Origin: Candidatus Albibeggiatoa sp. nov. BB20
Lineage (GTDB): Bacteria > Pseudomonadota > Gammaproteobacteria > Beggiatoales > Beggiatoaceae
NCBI GenBank assembly: GCA_016744725.1
Contig: JADGDW010000020.1
Span: 1-35,442 of the forward strand
Reading direction: 5' to 3'
Length of the DNA: 35,442 bases
Shown here one piece after another: positions 1 through 8,500 of this stretch (position 1 is the stretch's first letter; the number at the start of each line of letters is the position of its first letter). A model generated the notes under the pieces. That model worked only from the letters and a program-made list of their open reading frames with translations. It did not search any database and was not told the origin of the DNA. Made by a program: the position numbers and the translations under genes.

Positions 1-177
1 GATGTGCATCCCGGACATTACACTATGATGGGACACGCCTTAATCCAAGCAATTAAAGATGTTTTGCAGGATCAAGCCACTGATGAAATACTTGCAGCAT
101 GGAAAACCGCTTATTATTATCTAGCTGACCAGTTAATTGAACGTGAGCGTGCGTTGTCAACGAAACAAGAATTATGA
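1..177 (+). CDS. Single-domain bacterial haemoglobin (Vitreoscilla-type), 3' end only
   Basis: The first 177 bases read as 58 codons and a TGA, open to the left edge, so only the C-terminal part is present. The translation contains HYTMMGHALIQAIKDVL, then ATDEILAAW and a YLADQLIERERAL helix. These match the last two helices of the globin domain of flavohaemoproteins and of Vitreoscilla haemoglobin. The frame stops just after the globin domain, so no FAD/NAD reductase domain follows; this is a single-domain globin rather than Hmp. Such globins bind O2 and NO in the cytoplasm. The proximal His and distal pocket lie outside the window. Family assignment is from the recognisable C-terminal pattern and is fairly secure; physiological role is inferred. 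Confidence 0.8.
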   Translation, partial: DVHPGHYTMMGHALIQAIKDVLQDQATDEILAAWKTAYYYLADQLIERERALSTKQEL

Positions 178-236
178 GACTTTTAATCTAGGCAAGGATC
201 ACAGTTAAGTTGCATAATGATATAAGGAGAAAATAG

Positions 237-755
237 TTGGTACGTCTAAATTTAGGCTGTGGAAATAAAATTTTATCTGACTATATTAATGTTGATGTTG
301 CGCCCAGTCGTGATGGAAAAAAACCTGATGTATTATGCGATTTACATAAGCTAGTGCCTTTTGAAGATAATTATGCGGATGAAATTCTAGCGGTGCATGT
401 TATAGAGCACTTTTGGCGTTGGGAAGTTGTTGATATTTTAAAAGAATGGATCAGAGTATTAAAGCCTAATGGTAAAATGATACTTGAGTGTCCTAATCTG
501 GTTTCAGCCTGTGAAGAATTATTAAAAAACCCTGATTTACATGCGGGTTCAGGCAAAGAAGGACAACGTTCAATGTGGGTATTTTATGGTGATCCTAAGC
601 ATCAAGACCCGTTGATGATACATCGCTGGGGTTATACACCACACAGTTTGGCTATGGTTATGCATGAGGCGGGCTTAACTGATTTATGTAAAGAGCCCGC
701 GCAATTTAAATTAAGAGAGCCTAGAGATATGCGCATAACAGGTATAAAACCTTAA
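237..755 (+). CDS. Class I SAM-dependent methyltransferase, small
   Basis: A 172-residue protein with the SAM-binding glycine loop LNLGCGNK at residues 4-11, an acidic residue after strand 2 (D20), an HVIEH segment at 54-58 and a VLKPNG loop near 74-79. This is the Rossmann methyltransferase layout of the predicted COG4627-type enzymes often found near sugar or polysaccharide genes. The start is TTG at 237, with AAGGAGA ending six bases upstream; no in-frame ATG fits as well. The domain begins almost at residue 1, so there is no substrate-binding N-terminal part. The substrate cannot be told from the sequence. It sits between the globin gene and the DNA methyltransferase, with about 58 bases on either side, so it need not share their function. 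Confidence 0.8.
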   Translation: MVRLNLGCGNKILSDYINVDVAPSRDGKKPDVLCDLHKLVPFEDNYADEILAVHVIEHFWRWEVVDILKEWIRVLKPNGKMILECPNLVSACEELLKNPDLHAGSGKEGQRSMWVFYGDPKHQDPLMIHRWGYTPHSLAMVMHEAGLTDLCKEPAQFKLREPRDMRITGIKP

Positions 756-813
756 TTGATATGAATATTTTGCACATGATTTATGTTTGGCTAATTAATC
801 AAGAATCGTTTTT

Positions 814-2415
814 ATGACAAATAAACTTTATTTAGGCGATTGTTTAGATGTATTACGCAATGAATTGGAAATTAAGCCCGAGTCAGTGGATTTGATTTAT
901 ATTGATCCGCCATTTAATTCTAAACGTAACTACAATGTGTTTTTCGATGATAGCGAGCTTCAAACTCAGCGTATGGCGTTTGAGGATACGTGGTCGTTGC
1001 ATAATGTCAGTCAGTCTTTGACGGAATTGGATACGATTCAGCATGATAAGTTGTTAAATTTATTGAATGTATATCGTGATATTGCCCCACATGTTTTTCC
1101 CTATCTAGTGATGATGACGCTGAGAATTATCGAGTTGCACAGGGTTTTAAAACCCACAGGCAGCTTTTATTTACATTGTGATCCGACAGCAAGCCATTAT
1201 TTAAAAATAGTTTGTGACGCAATTTTTTGGGCGAAAAACTTTAAAAATGAAATTATTTGGAGACGTTATGGCTCTCATAATGATGTTGGCCAAGGCTCAA
1301 AACATTTTGGAAGGGTTCATGATATTATATTTTTTTACACAAAGAACGAATCTCCAACTTGGAATCAGGTTTTTACACCATTAGCTCCTGAATATATTGA
1401 GAAAACTTATAAAAATATAGAGCCAGATACAGGTCGCCGCTTTACAACTACTCCATTAACAGCTCCTGGTGGAGCAGAAAAAGGTAATCCTGTTTTTGAA
1501 TGGAATGGTCATACAAGGGCATGGCGTTATAATAAAAAAAGAATAGAAGAGCTAGATAAACAAGGTCTTTTGCACTATTCCAAAACAGGATACATTCGTC
1601 AAAAATTATATTTAGAGAATTCTAAAGGGGTGCCTGTTCAAGATGAGTGGACAGATATACCAGCACTTTTAGGTTCTCATAAAGAACGCCTTGGCTATCC
1701 CACACAAAAACCCAAAGCTTTACTTGAACGAATTATTCAAGCGAGTTCCAATGAAGGTGACGTAGTTTTAGATGGATTTTGTGGCTGTGGTACATCGATT
1801 GATGCGGCGGAAAGTCTCAATCGAAAATGGATAGGAATTGACATTGCACCTTTTGCCGTTTCCCTGATTAAACGCCGTTTACAAGATACTTATGGCGATG
1901 ACTTAAATAAATTTGAAATACGCGGCACACCCACTGACGCTGCCAGCGCAATCAAACTATGGGAGCAAAACCAATTTGCATTTGAAGACTGGTGGCTAAC
2001 AGAATTAGAAGTCTTTGCAACCACTTACGGCAGAAAAGGTGCGGACAAAGGCATTGACGGCATCGGACAATATTTAATCCCCAAATCCGACAAATCCATA
2101 CGAGTCGCATTCCAAGTCAAAGGCGGCAAAGTACAATCCAAAGATATTGATGCACTGATGGGTGTTGTCGCATTAGAAAAATATGATATGGGCATACTTT
2201 TAACTCGTCATAACCCAACTAAACCGATGCTAAACAAAGCAGCTCAAGCAGGTTTACTCAAAACCAACTATGGTTATACTTACCCTAAAATTCAAATCAT
2301 GACATTAGATGAATTTTTCTCAGGTAAACAGCTAAACTTACCAAAAGACAACATCACATTTAAAAGTGCAGCAACCACAGGCAAAGCAAGTCAACAAAAA
2401 AGCCTATTTGGCTAA
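814..2415 (+). CDS. Beta-class DNA methyltransferase fused to Mrr-like nuclease domain
   Basis: A 533-residue protein. Catalytic motif IV, DPPF, is at residues 31-34 and precedes the SAM motif (DGFCGCGTS, 320-328) with YPTQKP at 295-300. This order marks a beta-class N6-adenine or N4-cytosine methyltransferase similar to type III Mod subunits. After about residue 385 comes a second domain: FEDWWLTELEVFATTYGRKGADKGIDG, with GIDG at 413-416 and FQVKGG at 433-438. The D...QxK arrangement resembles the PD-(D/E)xK fold of Mrr-type endonucleases. Methylation and possibly cleavage are thus in one chain, and no separate R or S subunit gene lies nearby. Methyltransferase identity is firm; nuclease activity is inferred from the motif. 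The recognition site is unknown. Confidence 0.88.
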   Translation: MTNKLYLGDCLDVLRNELEIKPESVDLIYIDPPFNSKRNYNVFFDDSELQTQRMAFEDTWSLHNVSQSLTELDTIQHDKLLNLLNVYRDIAPHVFPYLVMMTLRIIELHRVLKPTGSFYLHCDPTASHYLKIVCDAIFWAKNFKNEIIWRRYGSHNDVGQGSKHFGRVHDIIFFYTKNESPTWNQVFTPLAPEYIEKTYKNIEPDTGRRFTTTPLTAPGGAEKGNPVFEWNGHTRAWRYNKKRIEELDKQGLLHYSKTGYIRQKLYLENSKGVPVQDEWTDIPALLGSHKERLGYPTQKPKALLERIIQASSNEGDVVLDGFCGCGTSIDAAESLNRKWIGIDIAPFAVSLIKRRLQDTYGDDLNKFEIRGTPTDAASAIKLWEQNQFAFEDWWLTELEVFATTYGRKGADKGIDGIGQYLIPKSDKSIRVAFQVKGGKVQSKDIDALMGVVALEKYDMGILLTRHNPTKPMLNKAAQAGLLKTNYGYTYPKIQIMTLDEFFSGKQLNLPKDNITFKSAATTGKASQQKSLFG

Positions 2416-2458
2416 CTATCATTCAATTCATTATTAACTTTTTGAATGACCGCGGTAT

Positions 2459-2467
2459 TGCTATAAT
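2459..2467 (+). promoter_or_regulatory. Extended -10 promoter for ffh
   Basis: TGCTATAAT is a perfect extended -10 element (TG, one base, TATAAT) about 60 bases before the ffh start. No -35 hexamer lies at 17 bases; TTGAAT at 2442-2447 is only 14 bases away. Extended -10 promoters often work without a good -35. The predicted start of transcription near 2474 would leave a leader of about 50 bases that contains the GAGGTG ribosome site at 2508-2513. Confidence 0.65.
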
Positions 2468-2526
2468 ACAATTAATAACGGTAAAAATGTTTATAGAGAG
2501 CTATCTCGAGGTGACAGGTAACACAG

Positions 2527-3888
2527 ATGTTTGATAATTTAACCGAACGCTTAAGTTCAACCTTTAAAAATTTGAGTGGCCAAGGCCGCTTAACTGAAAA
2601 AAATATCAAAGAAGCCTTACGTGAAGTACGCATGGCTTTACTCGAAGCTGATGTTGCCTTACCTGTAGCAAAAGCCTTTATTGACAAAGTGCGTGAACAA
2701 GCCGTCGGTAAAGATGTTTTAGAAAGCCTTACCCCCGGTCAAGAATTAATTCGTGTGGTTCGTGATGAATTGACCTCATTAATGGGTGAAAAAAATGACG
2801 AACTGGATTTAAATGGTCGTCCACCTGTTGTGGTTTTGATGGCAGGTTTACAAGGCTCTGGTAAAACCACCTCAGTCGCGAAACTATCCCGCTGGCTCAT
2901 TGAACGTCAACAAAAGAAAGTATTAGTCGTCAGTTGTGACATTTACCGCCCCGCCGCGATTCAACAATTAGAAACCCTTGCCGAACAAGTCCAAGCCGAT
3001 TTCTTCCCCAGTGATATTACCCAAAAACCTGTTGATATTGCTAAAGCCGCACTCCATCACGGAAAACAAAAATTCTATGATGTTATTTTAGTCGATACCG
3101 CAGGCCGTCTGCATATTGATGACGAAATGATGGGCGAGATCAAACAATTGCACGCGGCAATTCAGCCCCATGAAACCTTATTTGTGGTTGACAGCATGAC
3201 AGGTCAGGATGCGGCCAATACAGCTAAAGCATTCAATGATACGCTTCCGCTCACAGGGGTGATTTTAACCAAAACTGATGGTGATGCGCGTGGTGGTGCT
3301 GCCTTATCTGTACGTCATATTACAGGTAAACCGATTAAATTTATTGGTATTGGTGAGAAAACCGATGCACTAGAACCCTTTTACCCTGATCGTTTAGCAT
3401 CTCGTATCATTGGTCAAGGTGACGTTTTAAGTCTGATTGAAGAAGCTGAACGTAGTGTTGATAAAAAGGAAGCCAAGAAGCTTGTTAATAAGCTGAAAAA
3501 AGGCAAAGGCTTTGACTTAGAAGATTTTCGTAATCAACTGGTTCAAATGCGCAATATGGGTGGTGTCGCAAGCTTAATGGACAAATTGCCAGGTATGGGG
3601 CAAGTACCACAACAAGCTAAAGAACAAGTCAATGATAAAGACTTTAAGCGCATGGAAGCCATCATCAACTCTATGACCTTACAAGAAAGACGTGCACCTG
3701 CTCTGATTAAAGGCTCACGTAAAAAGCGGATTGCACTCGGTTCTGGCACACAAGTGCAAGATGTCAATCGTATGCTGAAACAATTTAATCAAATGCAGAA
3801 GATGATGAAGCAAATGACTAAAAAAGGTGGCATGGGTCGGATGATGAAAGGTTTAAAAGGTAAATTACCACAAGGCCTACCATTCTAA
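2527..3888 (+). CDS. ffh: Signal recognition particle protein Ffh (SRP54)
   Basis: A 453-residue SRP GTPase, the usual Ffh length. An N-terminal helical bundle (about 1-90) is followed by the G domain with P-loop GLQGSGKTT (107-115), DTAGR (190-194) and TKTDGDARGG (248-257). The C-terminal M domain, from about residue 325, is rich in methionine (MQKMMKQMTKKGGMGRMMKG) and binds 4.5S RNA and signal sequences. With FtsY it delivers ribosomes making membrane proteins to the Sec translocon. The 4.5S RNA gene is not in this window. An extended -10 promoter and GAGGTG site lie upstream. It often precedes rpsP in gammaproteobacteria, but here the next gene is an unrelated lipoprotein with about 160 bases between. 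Confidence 0.98.
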   Translation: MFDNLTERLSSTFKNLSGQGRLTEKNIKEALREVRMALLEADVALPVAKAFIDKVREQAVGKDVLESLTPGQELIRVVRDELTSLMGEKNDELDLNGRPPVVVLMAGLQGSGKTTSVAKLSRWLIERQQKKVLVVSCDIYRPAAIQQLETLAEQVQADFFPSDITQKPVDIAKAALHHGKQKFYDVILVDTAGRLHIDDEMMGEIKQLHAAIQPHETLFVVDSMTGQDAANTAKAFNDTLPLTGVILTKTDGDARGGAALSVRHITGKPIKFIGIGEKTDALEPFYPDRLASRIIGQGDVLSLIEEAERSVDKKEAKKLVNKLKKGKGFDLEDFRNQLVQMRNMGGVASLMDKLPGMGQVPQQAKEQVNDKDFKRMEAIINSMTLQERRAPALIKGSRKKRIALGSGTQVQDVNRMLKQFNQMQKMMKQMTKKGGMGRMMKGLKGKLPQGLPF

Positions 3889-3966
3889 ACTGCAAATTGT
3901 CATGTTTAAGCGGTTAATATAGACTTGGTGTTTTGCGTCATACATATAACAAAAAATATCCGTATC

Positions 3967-3995
3967 TTGACAGTTAAAACATAACACGCTAGCTT
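3967..3995 (+). promoter_or_regulatory. Candidate sigma-70 promoter for the lipoprotein gene
   Basis: A perfect TTGACA at 3967-3972 is followed after 17 bases by TAGCTT at 3990-3995, a poor -10. It stands about 50 bases before the likely start at 4048. The -35 match is strong but the -10 is weak, so this is only a candidate. Confidence 0.35.
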
Positions 3996-4047
3996 GGTGT
4001 ATCAAAAGCCCTATTTGTTATATATGAGAAATGGAGAGGAGAGACAT

Positions 4048-4665
4048 ATGTCACAATTAAGGGTGGTTATCTTATTTTTAGTTGGTTTTTTAATCAGTTG
4101 CACGGGTATACCAACCCAAGAAATGAGTGATGCACGGCAGGCACTAAAAGCGGCCCACAAAGCCCATGCAGATTATTATGTCCCTGAAAACATTGCACAA
4201 GCACAAGATACACTTGACCAAGCAGAGCACGCATTATCTCAAAGTCAATTTAGTAATGCACGTAGCAATGCCTTACTAGCCAAAGAGCAAGCAGTCAAAG
4301 CGTATGAAATGTCGGTTGCAGTTGACCAAGCAAAGGTAATTTGGCAAGAAATTGCTTTTTTAACTTATGATAAGGATATCAACTTATTATTTAAAAAAGC
4401 CAAACAATTTGCCGAACAAGGTGATGTCAGTCAAACCTTATATTTTGCTTCACAAGTGCATGAAGAAGGTGAAAAGACCTTAAATCGTATCTACTTAGGG
4501 CAAGCAGGACATATTTTGAAAAAAGTGCAAGCACAACGTCACTCACTAGACGATAAAGAATTAACAACGCTAAATCAAGCAGAATTAGCTTATGTGAATG
4601 AGGCAGGGAAAAAAGCATATCATTTAATTTTTAAGCTTTATAATCAACACTTTCTCAGTCACTAG
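4048..4665 (+). CDS. DUF4398-type lipoprotein, helical repeat
   Basis: The start at 4048 is chosen because GGAGAGGAGAG lies just upstream and it begins a typical lipoprotein signal: MSQLRVVILFLVGFLISC, with lipobox LISC and acylated Cys18. An in-frame ATG at 4027 is less suited, and the open frame runs back to 3994. The mature part (about 188 residues) is almost wholly helical, Ala/Gln-rich, with YVPENIAQAQDTLDQAEHAL and ARSNALLAKEQAVKAYEMS. This matches the DUF4398 pattern of short envelope lipoproteins often found before OmpA-like proteins. No OmpA domain is present here. It probably faces the periplasm, tethered to a membrane. It precedes the YfiR-like gene by 268 bases; a functional link is possible but not shown. 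Confidence 0.75.
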   Translation: MSQLRVVILFLVGFLISCTGIPTQEMSDARQALKAAHKAHADYYVPENIAQAQDTLDQAEHALSQSQFSNARSNALLAKEQAVKAYEMSVAVDQAKVIWQEIAFLTYDKDINLLFKKAKQFAEQGDVSQTLYFASQVHEEGEKTLNRIYLGQAGHILKKVQAQRHSLDDKELTTLNQAELAYVNEAGKKAYHLIFKLYNQHFLSH

Positions 4666-4862
4666 TATAAAATGAAAAACTTAATGTATATTTAAAAAAA
4701 GCAACTTATCTTGCAACTTTTACACTTTAGCCATAATGTCCTAGTTTATTTTGTAAAAAGGCTATATAAATATAATAACAAATTGATACTTTTTTAATAT
4801 AAAGTTAAAACGTTGATGCTCTCCAATGAAATAATAGCAATACTTAAATGCCGATAGGCAGA

Positions 4863-4891
4863 TTGGTGTAATTTTAGCAAACAGCTATATT
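4863..4891 (+). promoter_or_regulatory. Candidate promoter for the YfiR-kinase operon
   Basis: TTGGTG (4863-4868), a 17-base spacer and TATATT (4886-4891) lie about 45 bases before the YfiR-like start. The -10 matches five of six bases, the -35 three of six. It is the best sigma-70-like pair found in the otherwise featureless AT-rich gap 4666-4933. Confidence 0.4.
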
Positions 4892-4933
4892 TAGTTAGCT
4901 AAATGATGAGTATGATGAATAGGCCTCAATGCC

Positions 4934-5500
4934 ATGAAAATAAATCGATTTAATTTAAAGTATATAAGCTGCATTATACTGGTCTTGTCTATGCTCATGA
5001 CTTATAGTCAAAGTTATGCAGTGCCTCCAGCTGCCAAAGAATATCAAATTAAAGCTGTGTTTTTGTTTAATTTTGTTAATTTTGTTTCTTGGCCTAGGAG
5101 TGCATTTGATAATAAATCAGAGCCTTTCAGTATTTGTGTCATAGGTACAGACCCCTTTGGCATTTATTTGGACTTTACGACTGAAGGACAAACCGCTAAG
5201 GGTGGTCGTGGACTGAAAATAAAAAGACTCAAAGATAATGTACAAGATATTAGAAATTGTCATATTTTATTTATCAGTGATTCAGAACAAAATAATTTAA
5301 ATACCATTCTTGAGAAAACCCGTGATTTAGCGATTTTGACTGTGAGTGATATTGATAATTTTGTTAAGAAAGGCGGTATGGTAAAATTTTTTAGTCGTAA
5401 TAATAAAATCCGTCTAGGCATTAACCCAGACGCAATTAAAGCCGAAGGTTTAATAGCCAATGCCAATCTATTAAATCTATCCCAAATCATCCGACCGTGA
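4934..5500 (+). CDS. YfiR-like periplasmic protein (DUF4154)
   Basis: A 188-residue exported protein. Residues 1-29 form a signal peptide (charged start, hydrophobic core, SYA cleavage site). The mature part opens with EYQIKAVFLFNFVNFVSWP (37-54), the hallmark of the YfiR/DUF4154 family, followed by FSICVIGTDPFG and a C-terminal NKIRLGINPDAI...GLIANANLLNL segment also typical of it. In Pseudomonas aeruginosa, YfiR is a periplasmic, redox-responsive repressor of the CHASE8 diguanylate cyclase YfiN. Here the next gene, 52 bases downstream, encodes a CHASE8-like histidine kinase, so this protein is likely its periplasmic regulator. That pairing is inference; family membership is well supported. 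Cys residues at 68 and 109 are visible but their pairing is unknown. Confidence 0.87.
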   Translation: MKINRFNLKYISCIILVLSMLMTYSQSYAVPPAAKEYQIKAVFLFNFVNFVSWPRSAFDNKSEPFSICVIGTDPFGIYLDFTTEGQTAKGGRGLKIKRLKDNVQDIRNCHILFISDSEQNNLNTILEKTRDLAILTVSDIDNFVKKGGMVKFFSRNNKIRLGINPDAIKAEGLIANANLLNLSQIIRP

Positions 5501-5552
5501 TATGCAATGCGTAGAGCCAAGTATTAGGGTAAGTTAACCACATGAGTTTATT

Positions 5553-8500
5553 ATGAAAAACTTTGCAGATTTATCTATCAAGCGCAAACTAATTCTTATT
5601 ACCATGCTGGTCAATGTTGTTGCTTTACTAGCTGCATCGGGCTTTTTTGCTGCCAATGAAGTTGCTTCATTACGCAGTGCAATGGTGAGAGATTACAAAG
5701 TATTAGCCGAAGTTATTGGTTCAAACTGTGTGGCTTCACTGATGTTTTTTGAGTCTGAATCTGCTGAAAAAACCTTAGGCGCATTGATTGCTGAGCCTCA
5801 TGTCACAGGGGCGGTGATTTATGACCGCTTTGGTGAAGTCTTTGCCCGTTATCAACGAAAGGGCATCTCTCACTTTGAAGCCCCCCAAAGACAAGAAGAT
5901 GGACATCATTTTGAATCGAACCGCCTCGTTATTTTTCAGCCTATTAACTTTAACAATAGTAATGTTGGAACGGTTTTTATTGAATCGGATTTAGAAAGGA
6001 TTAACCAGCTTTTACTTGAATATGTTGTAATTATTTTCGGCATCCTCTCCATTACCTCACTCCTTGCATTTTTCCTCACTACCCGCCTTCAAAGTCTGAT
6101 TTCGCGCCCTATTTTGCATCTGGTTGAAACCACTGACGCTGTGAGCAAAGGTAATGACTATGCGGTGCGAGCACAACGCTATGGCCGTGATGAACTAGGA
6201 CAACTGGTTGATGGTTTTAACGAAATGTTGGCGCAAGTACAACGCCGAGATGAAATGCTCGCCCGACATCGAGAACATTTAGAAGACCAAGTTAAATTAC
6301 GTACCGCTGAACTGTCTAAAATGAATTTAGATTTAGAACAGACCATCGAAGATTTACAAGAGGCTAAAGAAGCAGCTGAAGTGGCAAGCAAGGCCAAAAG
6401 TGAATTCTTAGCCAATATGAGCCATGAAATTCGCACCCCTATGAATGCAGTTATTGGTATGACAGGTTTGTTGGCCGATACTGAATTAAACTCTGAGCAA
6501 CGCGATTTTGTTGAAACCGTGCGCACCAGTAGTGATGCTTTATTAGCCTTAATCAATGATATCTTAGATTTTTCCAAAATTGATGCAGGAAAACTAGAAT
6601 TAGAACAACATCCATTTAGCATTCGAGAATGTGTTGAAGCGGCATTAGATTTAGTCACATCACGTGCCAGTGAAAATGGTTTGGAGTTAGCTGCCTCATT
6701 TGATAAGCACTTACCCACTAATTTATCTGGTGATGTTACACGATTACGCCAAATCTTAGTGAATTTGCTCAGTAATGCGGTGAAATTCACTGAGCAAGGC
6801 GAAGTCGTAGTTGATGTATCGGGTTCATTGCATCTCGATGGTCAAATTGAATTGTACTTTGCGGTCAAAGATACAGGTATTGGTATTCCTATTGAGCGTA
6901 TGGATAGATTATTCCGTTCATTTAGCCAAGTTGATGCGTCAATGACCCGCAAATATGGTGGGACAGGTCTTGGTTTGGCGATTAGTAAACATTTATGTGA
7001 GTTGATGGGCGGCCGCATGTGGGTTGCGAGTGAAATGGATAAAGGCTCAACTTTCTACTTTACCATTATTGCTGATCCATTAAGTGATGAAGCTGAAAAA
7101 GATAAATTGCAAGATTCTCGTGCTGAGTTACAAGGCCAACGAGTGTTGGTTGTCGATGATAACCATACCAACCGCCGTATTTTAAATTTGCAATTACATC
7201 ATTGGGGTATGGAAGCAATTGAAGCCATGTCAGGTGAAGAGGCATTAAAGCAACTGAATGAGCATGATAAGCATAAATTCAGCTTAGCTATTTTAGATAT
7301 GCAAATGCCTGTGATGGATGGAATGACTTTGGCTCGGCAAATTCGTAAACAATATAGTGCCAATGAATTGCCATTAGTGATGTTGACATCATTGGGTAGG
7401 CAGCAAGCTGACATTGATATGAATTTATTTGCAGCCTATCTCAATAAGCCAGTTAAATCCTCTCAACTCTTTGATTGTTTGATTGATATTTTTGCACATA
7501 ACATGATTCATCCCAAATCTAGAATAGGTCTTAAAACTGGGCTTAAAACCAATAATACAGGTTTATTGGCAGATGAGAAACCGTTGCGTATTTTATTGAC
7601 CGAAGATAATTTAACCAATCAAAAAGTTGCCATACTACTGCTTGATCGTATGGGCTTTAGTGCGAAAAAAGGCATGGCAGTGGATATTGCCAATAATGGT
7701 GCTGAAGCGGTAGATGCTGTTAAGCGGCAACAATACGATGTAATTTTAATGGATGTACAAATGCCTGTGATGGATGGGTTCGAGGCAACCAAACAGATTC
7801 GAGAGCATTGCAATACGCCAGAAACACGACCTTATATTGTAGCAATGACTGCCCATGCACTACGAGGTTATCGAGAAAAATGTTTAGAGGCGGGTATGGA
7901 TGATTATGTTACAAAACCTATACGCCCAGAAGATTTAGCAGCCGGATTAAGACGTTGTCCGCGTGTCTTTAAAGGGGTCATTGTTCAAGAACAAGTGGTA
8001 GAAATTGTCAATGATGCTGCTGAAGTCAAACCAGCGGAAATAAAACCAGCAGATATAATGGAAGCAAGCTCACCACCAATAGCAGCAACGCCAACAACAG
8101 CCATACCAACCCAAGTTGATAAATTGGTTGAAGAAGTTAAAGAAGCCTTTATCAATCTTATTGGAGAAACTGAAGGCGAAATTGTGACTGAGCTGGTTAC
8201 AACCTATTTGGATAGCAGCCAAGTACTTACACAGAATTTGTCCACAGCAATAGAGCAGCAAGACCCTAAATTGATCGAGCAAGCTTCTCACAGCTTAAAA
8301 TCGAGTAGTGCCAGCTTAGGGGCGATGCAATTATCTGATATGAGCAAGGTGCTTGAAAAGCAAGGCCGTGCAGGTGATATGACTGAGGCAGATACTAGGG
8401 TCAATGCCTTATTACAAGAATATCAATATGTACGTCAGGCTCTAAACATCGTCATCGGTAAAGAACCTGAAGCTGTCAATGACACTGAGAATACAAGCAG

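Noticed and set aside
2442..2447. TTGAAT as -35 of the ffh promoter
   Set aside because: Only 14 bases separate it from TATAAT; the extended -10 explains the promoter better.
4687..4720. Short GCAA/TTGC hairpin near T-runs after the lipoprotein gene
   Set aside because: The stem is only four clean pairs with mismatches outside, too weak for a terminator.
6179..6790. 203-codon minus-strand frame inside the large kinase
   Set aside because: It lies opposite well-conserved HAMP and HisKA codons and is Ser/Lys-rich as expected of a shadow frame.
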